Part shown: piece after piece, positions 6,034 through 12,836 of the stretch
How the letters are laid out: each line of letters opens with the position of its first letter
How positions within the stretch are numbered: the first letter of the stretch is position 1
Assembly (NCBI GenBank): GCA_947626485.1
Contig: CANQSG010000024.1
Coordinates: 1-17,197, forward strand
Direction: 5' to 3'
Source: an uncultured Clostridia bacterium
GTDB taxonomy: Bacteria > Bacillota > Clostridia > Oscillospirales > Acutalibacteraceae
DNA: 17,197 bases
The notes under the pieces: model-generated
What the model saw: only the letters and a program-made list of their open reading frames with translations
Told to the model about the DNA's origin: nothing
Databases searched by the model: none
Made by a program: the position numbers and the translations under genes

Positions 6034-7291
6034 CATTGACCCGCGTCTCGAGGAGCTCGACCGGCGCGCGTTGGCGGCTTCGGCAGACACCTTTGCCGCG
6101 CTGGAGCAGACCGTCTGCCACAACCAGCGCAAGATGCTCGCCGCCTTTATTCACAACAACGTGAGCGAATCGCACCTCGTCGGTTCGACGGGCTACGGCT
6201 ACGGCGACCGCGGGCGCGACACCCTCGACCGGGTGCTTGCCGACGCGATGGGCGCCGAGGACGCCCTGATCCGCCACAGTTTTGTCTCGGGCACCCACAC
6301 CCTGACCGTCGCGTTGTTCGGGCTGCTGCGGCCGGGCGACCGCATGCTCTGCCTGACCGGGCGGCCGTATGACACGCTGCTCGGCGTGCTGGGCGCCGAC
6401 GCCCCCTCGGACGGTTCGCTGTGCGATTTCGGCGTCGCTTACGACGAGGTCGCGCTCGACGCCGCCGGGCGCCCAGACCCCGCCGCCATCGCCGCCGCGC
6501 TGCGCCGTGCGCCCTGCCACGTCGCCTACATTCAGCGCTCGCGCGGGTACAGTCTGCGCCCGAGCCTTTCGGTCGCCGAGATCGGCGAACTCTGCCGCCT
6601 TGTCAAGGCGATTTCACCCGAGACGGTCGTAATGGTCGACAACTGCTACGGCGAATTTGTCGAGCGCGAGGAGCCGCTCGCCGTCGGCGCCGACCTGATC
6701 GCCGGCTCTCTCATCAAGAACCCGGGCGGCGGCATCGCCCCGACCGGCGGGTACATCGCGGGGCGCGCCGACCTGATCGCCCGCTGCGCGAACCGCATGA
6801 CCTGCCCCGGCGTCGGCCGCGAGGTCGGCGCTTCGCTCGGCCACAACCGCGAGCTCTACCTCGGGCTGTTCCAGGCGCCCCACACGACGGGCGAAGCCCT
6901 GAAAGCCGCCGTTTACGCCGCCAACCTCTTTTCCCTGCTGGGTTACGAGGTCACGCCCCGCCCCGACGAGCCCCGCACCGATTTAATCCAGGCCGTTCTG
7001 CTGCGCAATGCCCCCGCCCTCATCGCCTTCTGCAAGGGCATGCAGCGCGGCGCGCCGGTCGATTCCTTTGTCGTGCCGGAGCCGTGGGACATGCCGGGGT
7101 ACGACGACCCGGTCATCATGGCGGCGGGCGCCTTCACGCTGGGTGCTTCGATCGAGCTTTCCGCCGACGCGCCGCTGCGCGAGCCCTACGCCGTCTGGAT
7201 GCAGGGCGGGCTGAACTTCCACAGCGCCCAGACCGGCATTCTGCTGGCGGCGCAGAGCATGTTGGAGGACGGGATCCTCGAAATCGGTTGA
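6020..7291 (+). CDS. PLP-dependent enzyme of the methionine gamma-lyase-like/aluminium resistance family (YnbB type)
   Basis: This 423-residue fold-type I PLP enzyme has the usual length for Pfam Met_gamma_lyase, the family annotated as aluminium resistance protein or YnbB. Its own reaction is unproven. Recognisable stretches are HNNVSESHLVGSTGYGYGD near residues 45-63, RHSFVSGTHT at 85-94 (the cofactor phosphate region), and VDNCYGEF with Asp207 expected to contact the pyridine nitrogen. IAGSLIKNPGGG follows, in which Lys233 is the expected Schiff-base lysine. The family is commonly predicted to act on sulfur amino acids or related beta- or gamma-substituted amino acids. It is the last gene of the murD operon. 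Its TGA stop lies inside the -35 box of the next promoter. Confidence 0.92.
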   Translation: MDFFDIDPRLEELDRRALAASADTFAALEQTVCHNQRKMLAAFIHNNVSESHLVGSTGYGYGDRGRDTLDRVLADAMGAEDALIRHSFVSGTHTLTVALFGLLRPGDRMLCLTGRPYDTLLGVLGADAPSDGSLCDFGVAYDEVALDAAGRPDPAAIAAALRRAPCHVAYIQRSRGYSLRPSLSVAEIGELCRLVKAISPETVVMVDNCYGEFVEREEPLAVGADLIAGSLIKNPGGGIAPTGGYIAGRADLIARCANRMTCPGVGREVGASLGHNRELYLGLFQAPHTTGEALKAAVYAANLFSLLGYEVTPRPDEPRTDLIQAVLLRNAPALIAFCKGMQRGAPVDSFVVPEPWDMPGYDDPVIMAAGAFTLGASIELSADAPLREPYAVWMQGGLNFHSAQTGILLAAQSMLEDGILEIG

Positions 7292-7316
7292 CCTGCGTCG
7301 CATTTTCGGTTACAAT
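7288..7316 (+). promoter_or_regulatory. Near-consensus promoter overlapping the YnbB-like stop codon
   Basis: TTGACC (7288-7293) and TACAAT (7311-7316) are spaced by 17 bases, each one base from consensus. The TGA stop of the upstream gene (7289-7291) lies within the -35 box. The next gene's ATG follows 26 bases after the -10, with AAGGAG at 7329-7334. No terminator separates the two genes, so the downstream gene may also receive read-through transcription. Confidence 0.82.
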
Positions 7317-7342
7317 AGAAAAAAAGAGAAGGAGCACACCCG

Positions 7343-8014
7343 ATGAAAAAAGTGTTTCCCGGCGAAATTTTACATATTCTGCCGCTGCCGAACGGGATCA
7401 TCATCGCCTACGTCGCGGAGCGCAAGGACACCCGCGCCAGCGTGAACTATAAAATGATCAACTTCGAATCCGGCACCGTGATGAACATCACCACCGCCAT
7501 CTACCGCCTTTCGAAATTCGGCAACCGCTACCAGACCTTCGAAATGCAGGTGCAGAATTACGTCACCTGCCGCGCGGTGCTGCTTGAAAACGGGAAGGTC
7601 TTCGTGATGGACACGAACGGAAGCGCCAAGCTGCTCGACGACAATGCCCGCACCGAGTGGGCGGGGACGCTGCGCTATCGCGACGAGGCGCCGACCGACC
7701 TCGTGCAGTACGGCGCGGCGCTGTGGGCTTCCTTCCGGGAAAACGGCGTGCTGGTGCGTTACAGCTTGCACACGATGCGCGAGGAGCTGCGCATCGGCGG
7801 CGGACAGGCCTCGACCTTCTCGAAGCCCGAGGGGCTGTGGGTCGACGGCGACAAGCTGGTCGTCTGCAACGCCGGCTCCAAAAAGCTCTGGCAGGTCGAC
7901 CTGAAAACCTACGCCGTCGCCGACTGCATGGAGTTCGAGGAGCCGGTGCATCAGTACGTCCGCATCGACGATTACGAGCTCGTCGTGCTCGATTCCGGCG
8001 TGTATCTGCTCTGA
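7343..8014 (+). CDS. Conserved protein of unknown function, beta-propeller-like strand pattern
   Basis: I do not recognise a named family for this 223-residue protein, though similar unnamed proteins seem familiar from ruminococcal genomes. It has no signal peptide or hydrophobic span, so it is probably cytoplasmic. The sequence is rich in short strands with repeating hydrophobic-Asp/Asn-Gly turns, such as LLENGKVFVMDTNGSAKLLDD, LWVDGDKLVVCNAGSKKLWQVDL and YELVVLDSG. These look like degenerate blades of an NHL, PQQ or WD-like propeller, but too few for a full ring. It could be a half-propeller that dimerises. It starts with ATG, with AAGGAG eight bases upstream. Its own promoter and downstream terminator make it an independent unit. 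Confidence 0.8.
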   Translation: MKKVFPGEILHILPLPNGIIIAYVAERKDTRASVNYKMINFESGTVMNITTAIYRLSKFGNRYQTFEMQVQNYVTCRAVLLENGKVFVMDTNGSAKLLDDNARTEWAGTLRYRDEAPTDLVQYGAALWASFRENGVLVRYSLHTMREELRIGGGQASTFSKPEGLWVDGDKLVVCNAGSKKLWQVDLKTYAVADCMEFEEPVHQYVRIDDYELVVLDSGVYLL

Positions 8015-8032
8015 AAAACAAGCGAAAATAAA

Positions 8033-8073
8033 ACGGCCGCGGGCGCGCTTTTGCGTTTCCGCGGTCGTTTTTT
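8033..8073. terminator. Bidirectional terminator between convergent genes
   Basis: A ten-pair stem joins 8033-8042 to 8059-8068 with one G-U pair, and a further short pairing is possible in its loop. On the plus strand it is followed by a T run ending at 8073. On the minus strand it is followed by a TTTTATTTT tract. It therefore serves both the 223-residue gene and the aldo/keto reductase gene. Confidence 0.85.
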
Positions 8074-8083
8074 ATGTTTTCGG

Positions 8084-9211
8084 TCAGTCGGTCAGGGCGT
8101 CGAGCTCGGCTTGCAGGGCGGCGAGGTCGGCGCGAATCGGGATTTTCTGCGGGCAGGCGGCCTCGCATTTGCCGCATTTGACGCACTGGGTCGGCTTCGC
8201 CTCGTCGGGCAGTTTTTTCCAGTCCCACGCCGTGCCGTTGCGGTTGGCGTAGACGCCGAAGCGGTTCCAGAGGGCGAAATTGCGCGGAATGTCGACCCCC
8301 GCCGGGCAGGGCATGCAGTAGCGGCAGCCGGTGCAGCCGTTGTGCACCCGGCGCTTCATGTCCTGCGCGACGCCCTCGAGCAGCGCCGTTTCGCCCTCGT
8401 CAAGCGGTTCGAAGGCGCCGAAGGTGCGCAGGTTATCCTCGAGCTGGTCCGCCGTCGTCATGCCGCTGAGGACGACCTTGACGTTCGGCAGGCTGCCGAC
8501 GAAGCGCATCGCCCACGACGCCGTGGAAGCGTCCGGTCGGCGCGCGCGCAGGCGTTCGGTCAGGTCGGGCGTGAGGTTCGCGAGCAGGCCGCCCTTGACC
8601 GGCTCCATCACGATAAGCGGCACGCCGCGCTCCTCTGCTAAGCGATAGCCCCGCCAGCCCGCCTGCTCGTCGACGTCCATGTAATTGAACTGGATCTGGC
8701 AGAAATCCCAGTCGCGGGCGGTGAGGATCTCGGCAAAGGCGTCGAAATCGTCGTGGAAGGAAAAGCCGAAATGGCGGATCTTCCCCGCTTTTTGCAGCTC
8801 CTCGCAGAAATCCGGGATGCCGAGCTCGACGAGCGTTCTCCAGCGGTCGCGACCGATGGAATGCAGCAGGTAAAAGTCGATGTAATCGGTTTGCAGGCGT
8901 TCGAGCTGCTCGGCGAAGATGCGCTCCGCGTCGGCGCGGGAATGCACCGCCCAGCAGGGCAGCTTGGTCGCGAGGTGCAGCCGCGCGCGGTCGTGGGAAC
9001 GCAGCGCCCTGCCGACGAAGGCCTCGCTCTTGCCGTTGTGATAGCCGTAGGCCGTGTCGATGTAATTGACGCCGGCGGAAATCGCGCGGTCGAGCAGCGC
9101 CTGCGCCGTCGCCTCGTCGATCTCGCCGTCCGGCGTCGTCGGCAGGCGCATGCAGCCGTAGCCGAGCATCGAAGTCTGCTCGCCGAGCTTTTCGATGGTG
9201 TTGTATTGCAT
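8084..9211 (-). CDS. Aldo/keto reductase with C-terminal two-cluster ferredoxin domain
   Basis: This 375-residue cytoplasmic oxidoreductase combines an aldo/keto reductase barrel (about 1-280) with a ferredoxin-like tail. The catalytic tetrad is present: Asp52 and Tyr57 in DTAYGYHNG, Lys83 in ATKLP, and His117 in YLLHS. The tail holds Cys293/296/299/302 (CTGCRYCMPCP) and Cys343/346/349/353 (CVKCGKCEAACP), enough for two [4Fe-4S] clusters. Such fused proteins are common in anaerobes and may exchange electrons with ferredoxin rather than only NAD(P)H. The physiological substrate is unknown. The ATG at 9211 has AAAGGAG seven bases upstream. It lies downstream of the ribosomal operon on the same strand but beyond a terminator, so it is probably a separate unit. 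Confidence 0.95.
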   Translation of the reverse strand: MQYNTIEKLGEQTSMLGYGCMRLPTTPDGEIDEATAQALLDRAISAGVNYIDTAYGYHNGKSEAFVGRALRSHDRARLHLATKLPCWAVHSRADAERIFAEQLERLQTDYIDFYLLHSIGRDRWRTLVELGIPDFCEELQKAGKIRHFGFSFHDDFDAFAEILTARDWDFCQIQFNYMDVDEQAGWRGYRLAEERGVPLIVMEPVKGGLLANLTPDLTERLRARRPDASTASWAMRFVGSLPNVKVVLSGMTTADQLEDNLRTFGAFEPLDEGETALLEGVAQDMKRRVHNGCTGCRYCMPCPAGVDIPRNFALWNRFGVYANRNGTAWDWKKLPDEAKPTQCVKCGKCEAACPQKIPIRADLAALQAELDALTD

Positions 9212-9231
9212 GTTTTGGCTCCTTTGGTCGG

Positions 9232-9260
9232 ATAAAAAAGTTTCGTCCCCACATTGTCAA
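9232..9260 (-). promoter_or_regulatory. Possible promoter for the aldo/keto reductase, inside the operon terminator
   Basis: On the minus strand a perfect TTGACA (9260-9255) is followed after 17 bases by TTTTAT (9237-9232), which matches four of six -10 positions. The -10 is made from the T run of the ribosomal operon terminator. Transcription would start near 9225, at the Shine-Dalgarno sequence, giving a very short leader. The spacing is right, but the -10 is weak and could be coincidental. Confidence 0.4.
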
Positions 9261-9293
9261 ACCGCGGACGGTTTCGATGATGTGAGGACGAAA
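9234..9293 (-). terminator. Terminator of the spc/alpha ribosomal operon
   Basis: Just past the rplQ stop, bases 9280-9293 pair with 9241-9254 with a single mismatch. An inner AAACCG/CGGTTT stem (9259-9264 with 9269-9274) caps the structure. The six-T run (9239-9234 on the minus strand) follows after one C. This is a long, strong intrinsic terminator. Confidence 0.82.
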
Positions 9294-9298
9294 ATGCG

Positions 9299-9640
9299 TC
9301 AGATCAGCTCGATGATCGCCATCTCGGCGGCGTCGCCGCGGCGGGGGCCGGTCTTCGTGATGCGGCAGTAACCGCCGTTGCGATCCGCGTATTTCGGGGC
9401 GATCTCGTCGTACAGCTTCTTGACGACGGCCTCTTTCGTGATGAAAGCCATCGACTGGCGCTTGCTGTGCAGCGTGTTGTCCTTCGCAAGTGTGATATAT
9501 TTTTCCGTCATGGCGCGCACTTCCTTGGCGCGGGTGACGGTCGTCTCGATCTTGCCGTTTTCCAGCAGATAGGTCACCATCGCTCTGAGCATGGCGGTTC
9601 TGTGGTCGGCGGTTCGACCGAGTTTCCGTGTTCCGGGCAT
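9299..9640 (-). CDS. rplQ: 50S ribosomal protein L17
   Basis: L17 is a large-subunit protein near the exit-tunnel face of the 50S particle. The 113 residues start MPGTRKLGRTADHRTAMLR, the conserved N-terminal signature, and end in GDAAEMAIIEL. Length is normal. A GTG nine bases further upstream is in frame, but it falls inside the Shine-Dalgarno sequence, so ATG at 9640 is the start. It is the last gene of the operon, 33 bases after rpoA and just before the terminator, which is the usual place for it. Confidence 0.97.
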   Translation of the reverse strand: MPGTRKLGRTADHRTAMLRAMVTYLLENGKIETTVTRAKEVRAMTEKYITLAKDNTLHSKRQSMAFITKEAVVKKLYDEIAPKYADRNGGYCRITKTGPRRGDAAEMAIIELI

Positions 9641-9648
9641 TCGACTCA

Positions 9649-9654
9649 CTCCTT
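9649..9654 (-). promoter_or_regulatory. Ribosome binding site deciding the rplQ start
   Basis: AAGGAG on the minus strand lies eight bases ahead of ATG at 9640. It excludes the in-frame GTG at 9649-9647, which would overlap the site. Confidence 0.75.
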
Positions 9655-9673
9655 ATCGGTGAATTAAACTGTG

Positions 9674-10624
9674 TTATTCTTCTTCGCTGCTGAGCGAAAA
9701 GCCGAACGAATTCAGCTTTGCGATGACTTCCTCCAGCGATTTCCTGCCGAGGTTGCGGACCTTCATCATGTCCTCCTCGGTCTTGTAGATCAGATCCTCG
9801 ACGGTGTTGATGCCGGCGCGCTTGAGGCAGTTGAAGCTGCGGACGGAAAGGTCGAGCTCCTCGATCGTCATGTCGAGAACCTTTTCCTTCGCCGTGTCGC
9901 CCTTCTCCGCCATGATGCTCTGGGTATCCTGCGCGACCTCGGACAGGTTGAGGAAGAGCTCCATGTGCTCGATGAGCACCTTCGCCGCCAGCGAGACGGC
10001 CTCGTTCGCCGTGATGATGCCGTTCGTCCAGACCTCGAGCGTCAGGCGGTCTTTATCGGTGATCTGCCCCACGCGGGTGTTCTCGACCGAGAAATTCGTC
10101 TTGAGCACCGGGGTGTAGATCGAATCGACCGGGATCAGGCCGATGACGTTCTGGGCGGGCTTGTTCAGCTCGGCGGGGACGTAGCCGCGACCCTTGCCGA
10201 CGTTCATCTCCATATAGAGCTTCGCGTTCTCGCCGAGCGTCGCGATGTGCAGCTCGGGATTGAGGATCTCGACTTCGGAATCCGCCTTGACCGACGCGGC
10301 GGTGACTTCGCCGGGGCCCTCGGCTTCGATATAGATCGTCTTGGGGCCGTCGCAGTGCAGCTTGGCGATCAGGCCTTTGATGTTGAGGATGATCTCCGTC
10401 ACATCTTCCTTGACGCCGGGGATGGTGGAAAACTCATGGACAACGCCGTCGATCTTGACCGAGGTCACGGCGACGCCGGGCAGGATCGAGAGCAGGACGC
10501 GGCGCATGCTGTTGCCGAGCGTCGTGCCGTATCCGCGCTCCAGCGGCTCCATCACGAACTTGCCGTATTTCCCGTCGGGTGTTAATTCCAGCGTTTCAAT
10601 TCTGGGCTTTTCAATTTCTATCAT
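9674..10624 (-). CDS. rpoA: DNA-directed RNA polymerase subunit alpha
   Basis: This 316-residue protein is the alpha subunit, whose dimer nucleates RNA polymerase assembly. The N-terminal domain (about 1-230) shows GKFVMEPLERGYGTTLGNSMRRVLLSILPG, the dimerisation and beta-contact region. The C-terminal domain (about 250-312) has the helix-hairpin-helix pattern RSFNCLKRAGINTVEDLI and KVRNLGRKSLEEV, which contacts UP elements and activators. Length is typical for Firmicutes. The ATG at 10624 has GGAG seven bases upstream. A 95-base gap containing alternative hairpins separates it from rpsD, the widest gap between genes within this operon. Confidence 0.98.
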   Translation of the reverse strand: MIEIEKPRIETLELTPDGKYGKFVMEPLERGYGTTLGNSMRRVLLSILPGVAVTSVKIDGVVHEFSTIPGVKEDVTEIILNIKGLIAKLHCDGPKTIYIEAEGPGEVTAASVKADSEVEILNPELHIATLGENAKLYMEMNVGKGRGYVPAELNKPAQNVIGLIPVDSIYTPVLKTNFSVENTRVGQITDKDRLTLEVWTNGIITANEAVSLAAKVLIEHMELFLNLSEVAQDTQSIMAEKGDTAKEKVLDMTIEELDLSVRSFNCLKRAGINTVEDLIYKTEEDMMKVRNLGRKSLEEVIAKLNSFGFSLSSEEE

Positions 10625-10661
10625 TTAAAAGCTCCATTCTCCGCACGAAATACATTTCCGA

Positions 10662-10707
10662 TCCGACCGTTTGTACGGAAAAGGGTCGGACGAAGAAACA
10701 ATCGACC
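10662..10707 (-). promoter_or_regulatory. Alternative hairpins in the rpsD-rpoA intergenic region
   Basis: On the minus strand TCCGACC (10690-10684) can pair with GGTCGGA (10668-10662) over seven pairs with a 15-base loop. The same central arm can instead pair over five with the upstream GGTCG (10707-10703). The two pairings exclude each other. No T run follows, so this is not an ordinary terminator. It may be an mRNA processing, stability or autoregulatory element. Seen directly as complementarity; function inferred. Confidence 0.35.
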
Positions 10708-10719
10708 GAAAAAGTGCGA

Positions 10720-11346
10720 TTACTTCGAATAAAACTCGACGATGAGCTGCTCGTCGACCGGCGCTTCGATCTGCTCGCGCTCGGGCAGAGAAACGACCTT
10801 GGCCGAGAACGCGTCGCGGTTGACGTCGATCCACTGGGGAACCGGGCGGGAACCGTTGGCCTCGAGCACCGCTTTGATCTTCTCGCTCGAACGGCTCTTT
10901 TCGCAAATCGTAATCACGTCGCCGGGACGCGCGAGATAGGAAGCGATGTCGACGCGGCGGCCGTTGACCTCAAAATGGCCGTGACCGACGAGCTGTCTCG
11001 CTTCGGCGCGCGAGGACGCGAAGCCGACGCGGTAAACGATATTGTCGAGGCGGCTCTCGAGGATCTTCAGCAGGTTGTCACCCGTGATGCCCTGCTTGCG
11101 CTCCGCCATCTCGAAATAGTGGTAGAACTGGGCTTCCTGCACGCCGTAGAACCGGCGGGCGGTCTGCTTGGCGCGCAGCTGCATCCCGTATTCCGAGACC
11201 TTCTTGCGCCCCTGTCCGTGCTGCCCCGGGGCGTAGCCGCGGTGCGAGATCGAACATTTTTCCGAATAGCAGCGGTCGCCCTTTAAGAAGAGCTTCTGCC
11301 CTTCGCGGCGGCACAGTCTGCAAACGGCACCTGTATATCTTGCCAT
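10720..11346 (-). CDS. rpsD: 30S ribosomal protein S4 (zinc-ligand form)
   Basis: S4 is a primary 16S rRNA binder that starts assembly of the 30S body. The 208-residue protein is full length. Cys9, Cys12, Cys26 and Cys31 form the zinc-binding N-terminal knuckle seen in Thermus S4, so this is the C+ form. The S4 RNA-binding domain lies at about 95-160 (SRLDNIVYRVGFASSRAEARQLVGHGHFEVNG). The usual C-terminus (EQLIVEFYSK) is intact. Placement between rpsK and rpoA matches Clostridia and differs from Bacillus subtilis, where rpsD is elsewhere. The start has GGAGGTGTC upstream. S4 is a translational repressor of its own operon in several bacteria, which makes the hairpins after this gene of interest. 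Confidence 0.98.
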   Translation of the reverse strand: MARYTGAVCRLCRREGQKLFLKGDRCYSEKCSISHRGYAPGQHGQGRKKVSEYGMQLRAKQTARRFYGVQEAQFYHYFEMAERKQGITGDNLLKILESRLDNIVYRVGFASSRAEARQLVGHGHFEVNGRRVDIASYLARPGDVITICEKSRSSEKIKAVLEANGSRPVPQWIDVNRDAFSAKVVSLPEREQIEAPVDEQLIVEFYSK

Positions 11347-11369
11347 CTATGACACCTCCAAAAATTCGG

Positions 11370-11771
11370 TCAGACGCGTCTCCTCTTGGGAGGACGGCAT
11401 CCGTTGTGGGGGATCGGGGTCACGTCTTTGATCATGCTGACCTCGAGCCCGGCGGATTGCAGCGCGCGGATCGCGGCTTCGCGACCGGCGCCCGGGCCTT
11501 TGACGTAAACCTCGACGGTTTTCAGACCATGCTCCATCGCCGCTTTGGCAGCGGTCTCCGCGGCGCTCTGGGCGGCAAAGGGGGTGGATTTCCGCGAACC
11601 GCGGAAGCCGAGCTCCCCTGCCGACGCCCAGGACAGCGCGTTGCCCTGCGTGTCGGTGATGGTGACGATGGTGTTGTTAAACGTCGACTGAATATGAGCG
11701 GCGCCCCGTTCGATATTCTTTTTCTCGCGGCGTCTGCGGGTTGCTGTTGTTTTCGCTTTTGCTGTTGCCAT
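11370..11771 (-). CDS. rpsK: 30S ribosomal protein S11
   Basis: S11 lies on the 30S platform close to the mRNA path. The 133 residues include the conserved HIQSTFNNTIVTITD and GELGFRGSRKSTPFAAQ segments. The basic C-terminal motif PIPHNGCRPPKRRRV is intact. The N-terminal tail (about 20 residues) is basic and typical of Firmicutes. A GGGAGGAG ribosome binding site precedes ATG at 11771. It lies 21 bases from rpsM and 23 from rpsD, so all three are certainly cotranscribed. Confidence 0.98.
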   Translation of the reverse strand: MATAKAKTTATRRRREKKNIERGAAHIQSTFNNTIVTITDTQGNALSWASAGELGFRGSRKSTPFAAQSAAETAAKAAMEHGLKTVEVYVKGPGAGREAAIRALQSAGLEVSMIKDVTPIPHNGCRPPKRRRV

Positions 11772-11792
11772 TTCGTTTCTCCTCCCGCCTGC

Positions 11793-12161
11793 TTACTTCT
11801 TCTTGTTCGCGATGGTCTTCTTCGGACCCTTGCGCGTCCGGGCGTTGGTCTTGGAGCGTTGTCCGCGAACCGGCAGCCCCTTGCGATGACGCAGGCCGCG
11901 ATAGCTTCCGATTTCGATGAGGCGTTTGATGTCAAACGCAACGGTACGGCGACGGTCGCCTTCCACCTGAAGGTTCTTGTCGATATACTCGCGCAGCTTG
12001 GAAATATCGTCTTCCGTCAAATCCTTGACGCGGGTGTCCGGGTTGATGCCGGTCGCCGCGAGGACCTTGCGGGATGTTGTGAGACCGATGCCGTAGATAT
12101 AGGTCAGGCCGATTTCGACCCGTTTTTCGTTCGGCAGATCCACACCAGCAATTCGTGCCAT
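11793..12161 (-). CDS. rpsM: 30S ribosomal protein S13
   Basis: S13 sits in the head of the 30S subunit and forms bridges to the 50S subunit. The 122 residues begin MARIAGVDLPNEKRVEIGLTYI. The mid-protein RRTVAFDIKRLIEIGSYRGLRHRKGLPVRGQRT-like region ends in the lysine-rich C-terminal tail (KGPKKTIANKKK) that reaches the tRNA sites. Length is standard. GGAGGTGC lies nine bases ahead of the start. Confidence 0.98.
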   Translation of the reverse strand: MARIAGVDLPNEKRVEIGLTYIYGIGLTTSRKVLAATGINPDTRVKDLTEDDISKLREYIDKNLQVEGDRRRTVAFDIKRLIEIGSYRGLRHRKGLPVRGQRSKTNARTRKGPKKTIANKKK

Positions 12162-12199
12162 TTTAGGATTGCACCTCCACTTTCATTCGTCCGCCGGGC

Positions 12200-12313
12200 T
12201 CAACCCTGGCGTTGCTTGTGCTTGGGGTTCTCACAGATGACCATGACTTTCCCCTTGCGTTTGATGATCTTGCATTTTTCGCAGATTTTTTTCACAGAAG
12301 GTCTGACTTTCAT
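12200..12313 (-). CDS. rpmJ: 50S ribosomal protein L36 (zinc-ligand form)
   Basis: This 37-residue gene was found by reading the gap between infA and rpsM. It begins MKVRPSVKKICEKCKIIKRK and ends KHKQRQG. The full length and sequence pattern match L36, the smallest protein of the 50S subunit. Cys11, Cys14, Cys27 and His32 form its zinc ribbon, so it is the C+ form that many bacteria replace with a zinc-free copy when zinc is scarce. AAGGAGG lies ahead of ATG at 12313. It occupies its usual place between infA and rpsM. Confidence 0.97.
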   Translation of the reverse strand: MKVRPSVKKICEKCKIIKRKGKVMVICENPKHKQRQG

Positions 12314-12347
12314 TTGGATGTTGCCTCCTTATCCTTCGGGATCCGAC

Positions 12348-12566
12348 TTATTTGGCGCGCCAGGTGATGCGGCCTTTTGTCAGATCGTAGGGCGACATTT
12401 CCACCGTGACGCGGTCGCCGGGCAGAATGCGGATGAAATTCATGCGCAGCTTGCCGGAGATGTGCGCCAGAATGGTGTGTCCGCCCTGAATTTCCACTTT
12501 GAACATTGCGTTCGGCATCGCTTCGACGACGGTGCCTTCCAGTTCGATCATATCCTCTTTTGACAT
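12348..12566 (-). CDS. infA: Translation initiation factor IF-1
   Basis: IF-1 occupies the ribosomal A site during initiation. The 72-residue length is canonical. The single OB-fold (S1-like) reads MSKEDMIELEGTVVEAMPNA, then the RNA-binding HTILAHISGKLRMNFIRI, and ends YDLTKGRITWR. Its ATG shares one base with the stop of the upstream KOW gene (TAATG), so translation is probably coupled, and a GGAGGGCGAAGGG stretch lies upstream. Confidence 0.98.
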   Translation of the reverse strand: MSKEDMIELEGTVVEAMPNAMFKVEIQGGHTILAHISGKLRMNFIRILPGDRVTVEMSPYDLTKGRITWRAK

Positions 12567-12826
12567 TACCCTTCGCCCTCCTTTTCGCCCGACGCGCCGC
12601 CGCAGGTTCGCAGCGCGCGCCGCAGCGCTTTGTTGGTTGCCAGCTGTTCGTTGCTCAGGAACCGATTTGTGAATTCGAGATGCTTTCGGTTCTTTCGTTT
12701 CGGGCGCTCGAGGGGGCGTTCCTTGCCGTCGCAGACGAGCAGTTTATCGTCTGCGGCGCCGACAACCGCTAAATAAGCGCCCTTGTCGCGTCCCGCCCCG
12801 GAACGCACGATTTGTCCGATCGTCAT
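12566..12826 (-). CDS. Small KOW-domain RNA-binding protein (L14e-like)
   Basis: This 86-residue protein begins MTIGQIVRSGAGRDKGAYLAVVG, a KOW motif of the kind found in NusG, L24 and eukaryal L14e. A charged middle (KERPLERPKRKNRKHLEFTNRF) and a Gly/Glu-rich tail follow. Proteins of this type between map and infA are common in Clostridia and are annotated as KOW-domain RNA-binding proteins. Their role is unproven, with ribosome or rRNA binding the natural inference. It sits 10 bases after map with GGAGGGCGT ahead of its ATG, and overlaps infA by one base. Confidence 0.88.
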   Translation of the reverse strand: MTIGQIVRSGAGRDKGAYLAVVGAADDKLLVCDGKERPLERPKRKNRKHLEFTNRFLSNEQLATNKALRRALRTCGGASGEKEGEG

Positions 12827-12836
12827 ACGCCCTCCG

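Noticed and set aside
3241..7291. The M42-M42-GNAT-YnbB set as a new biosynthetic or defence system
   Set aside because: Each is a common housekeeping-type family, and nothing like a toxin, nuclease, carrier protein or transport partner is present. Shared transcription with murD is enough to explain the arrangement.
9671..10585. A 304-residue plus-strand open frame opposite rpoA
   Set aside because: A shadow produced by the codon pattern of rpoA. No start signals or family features.
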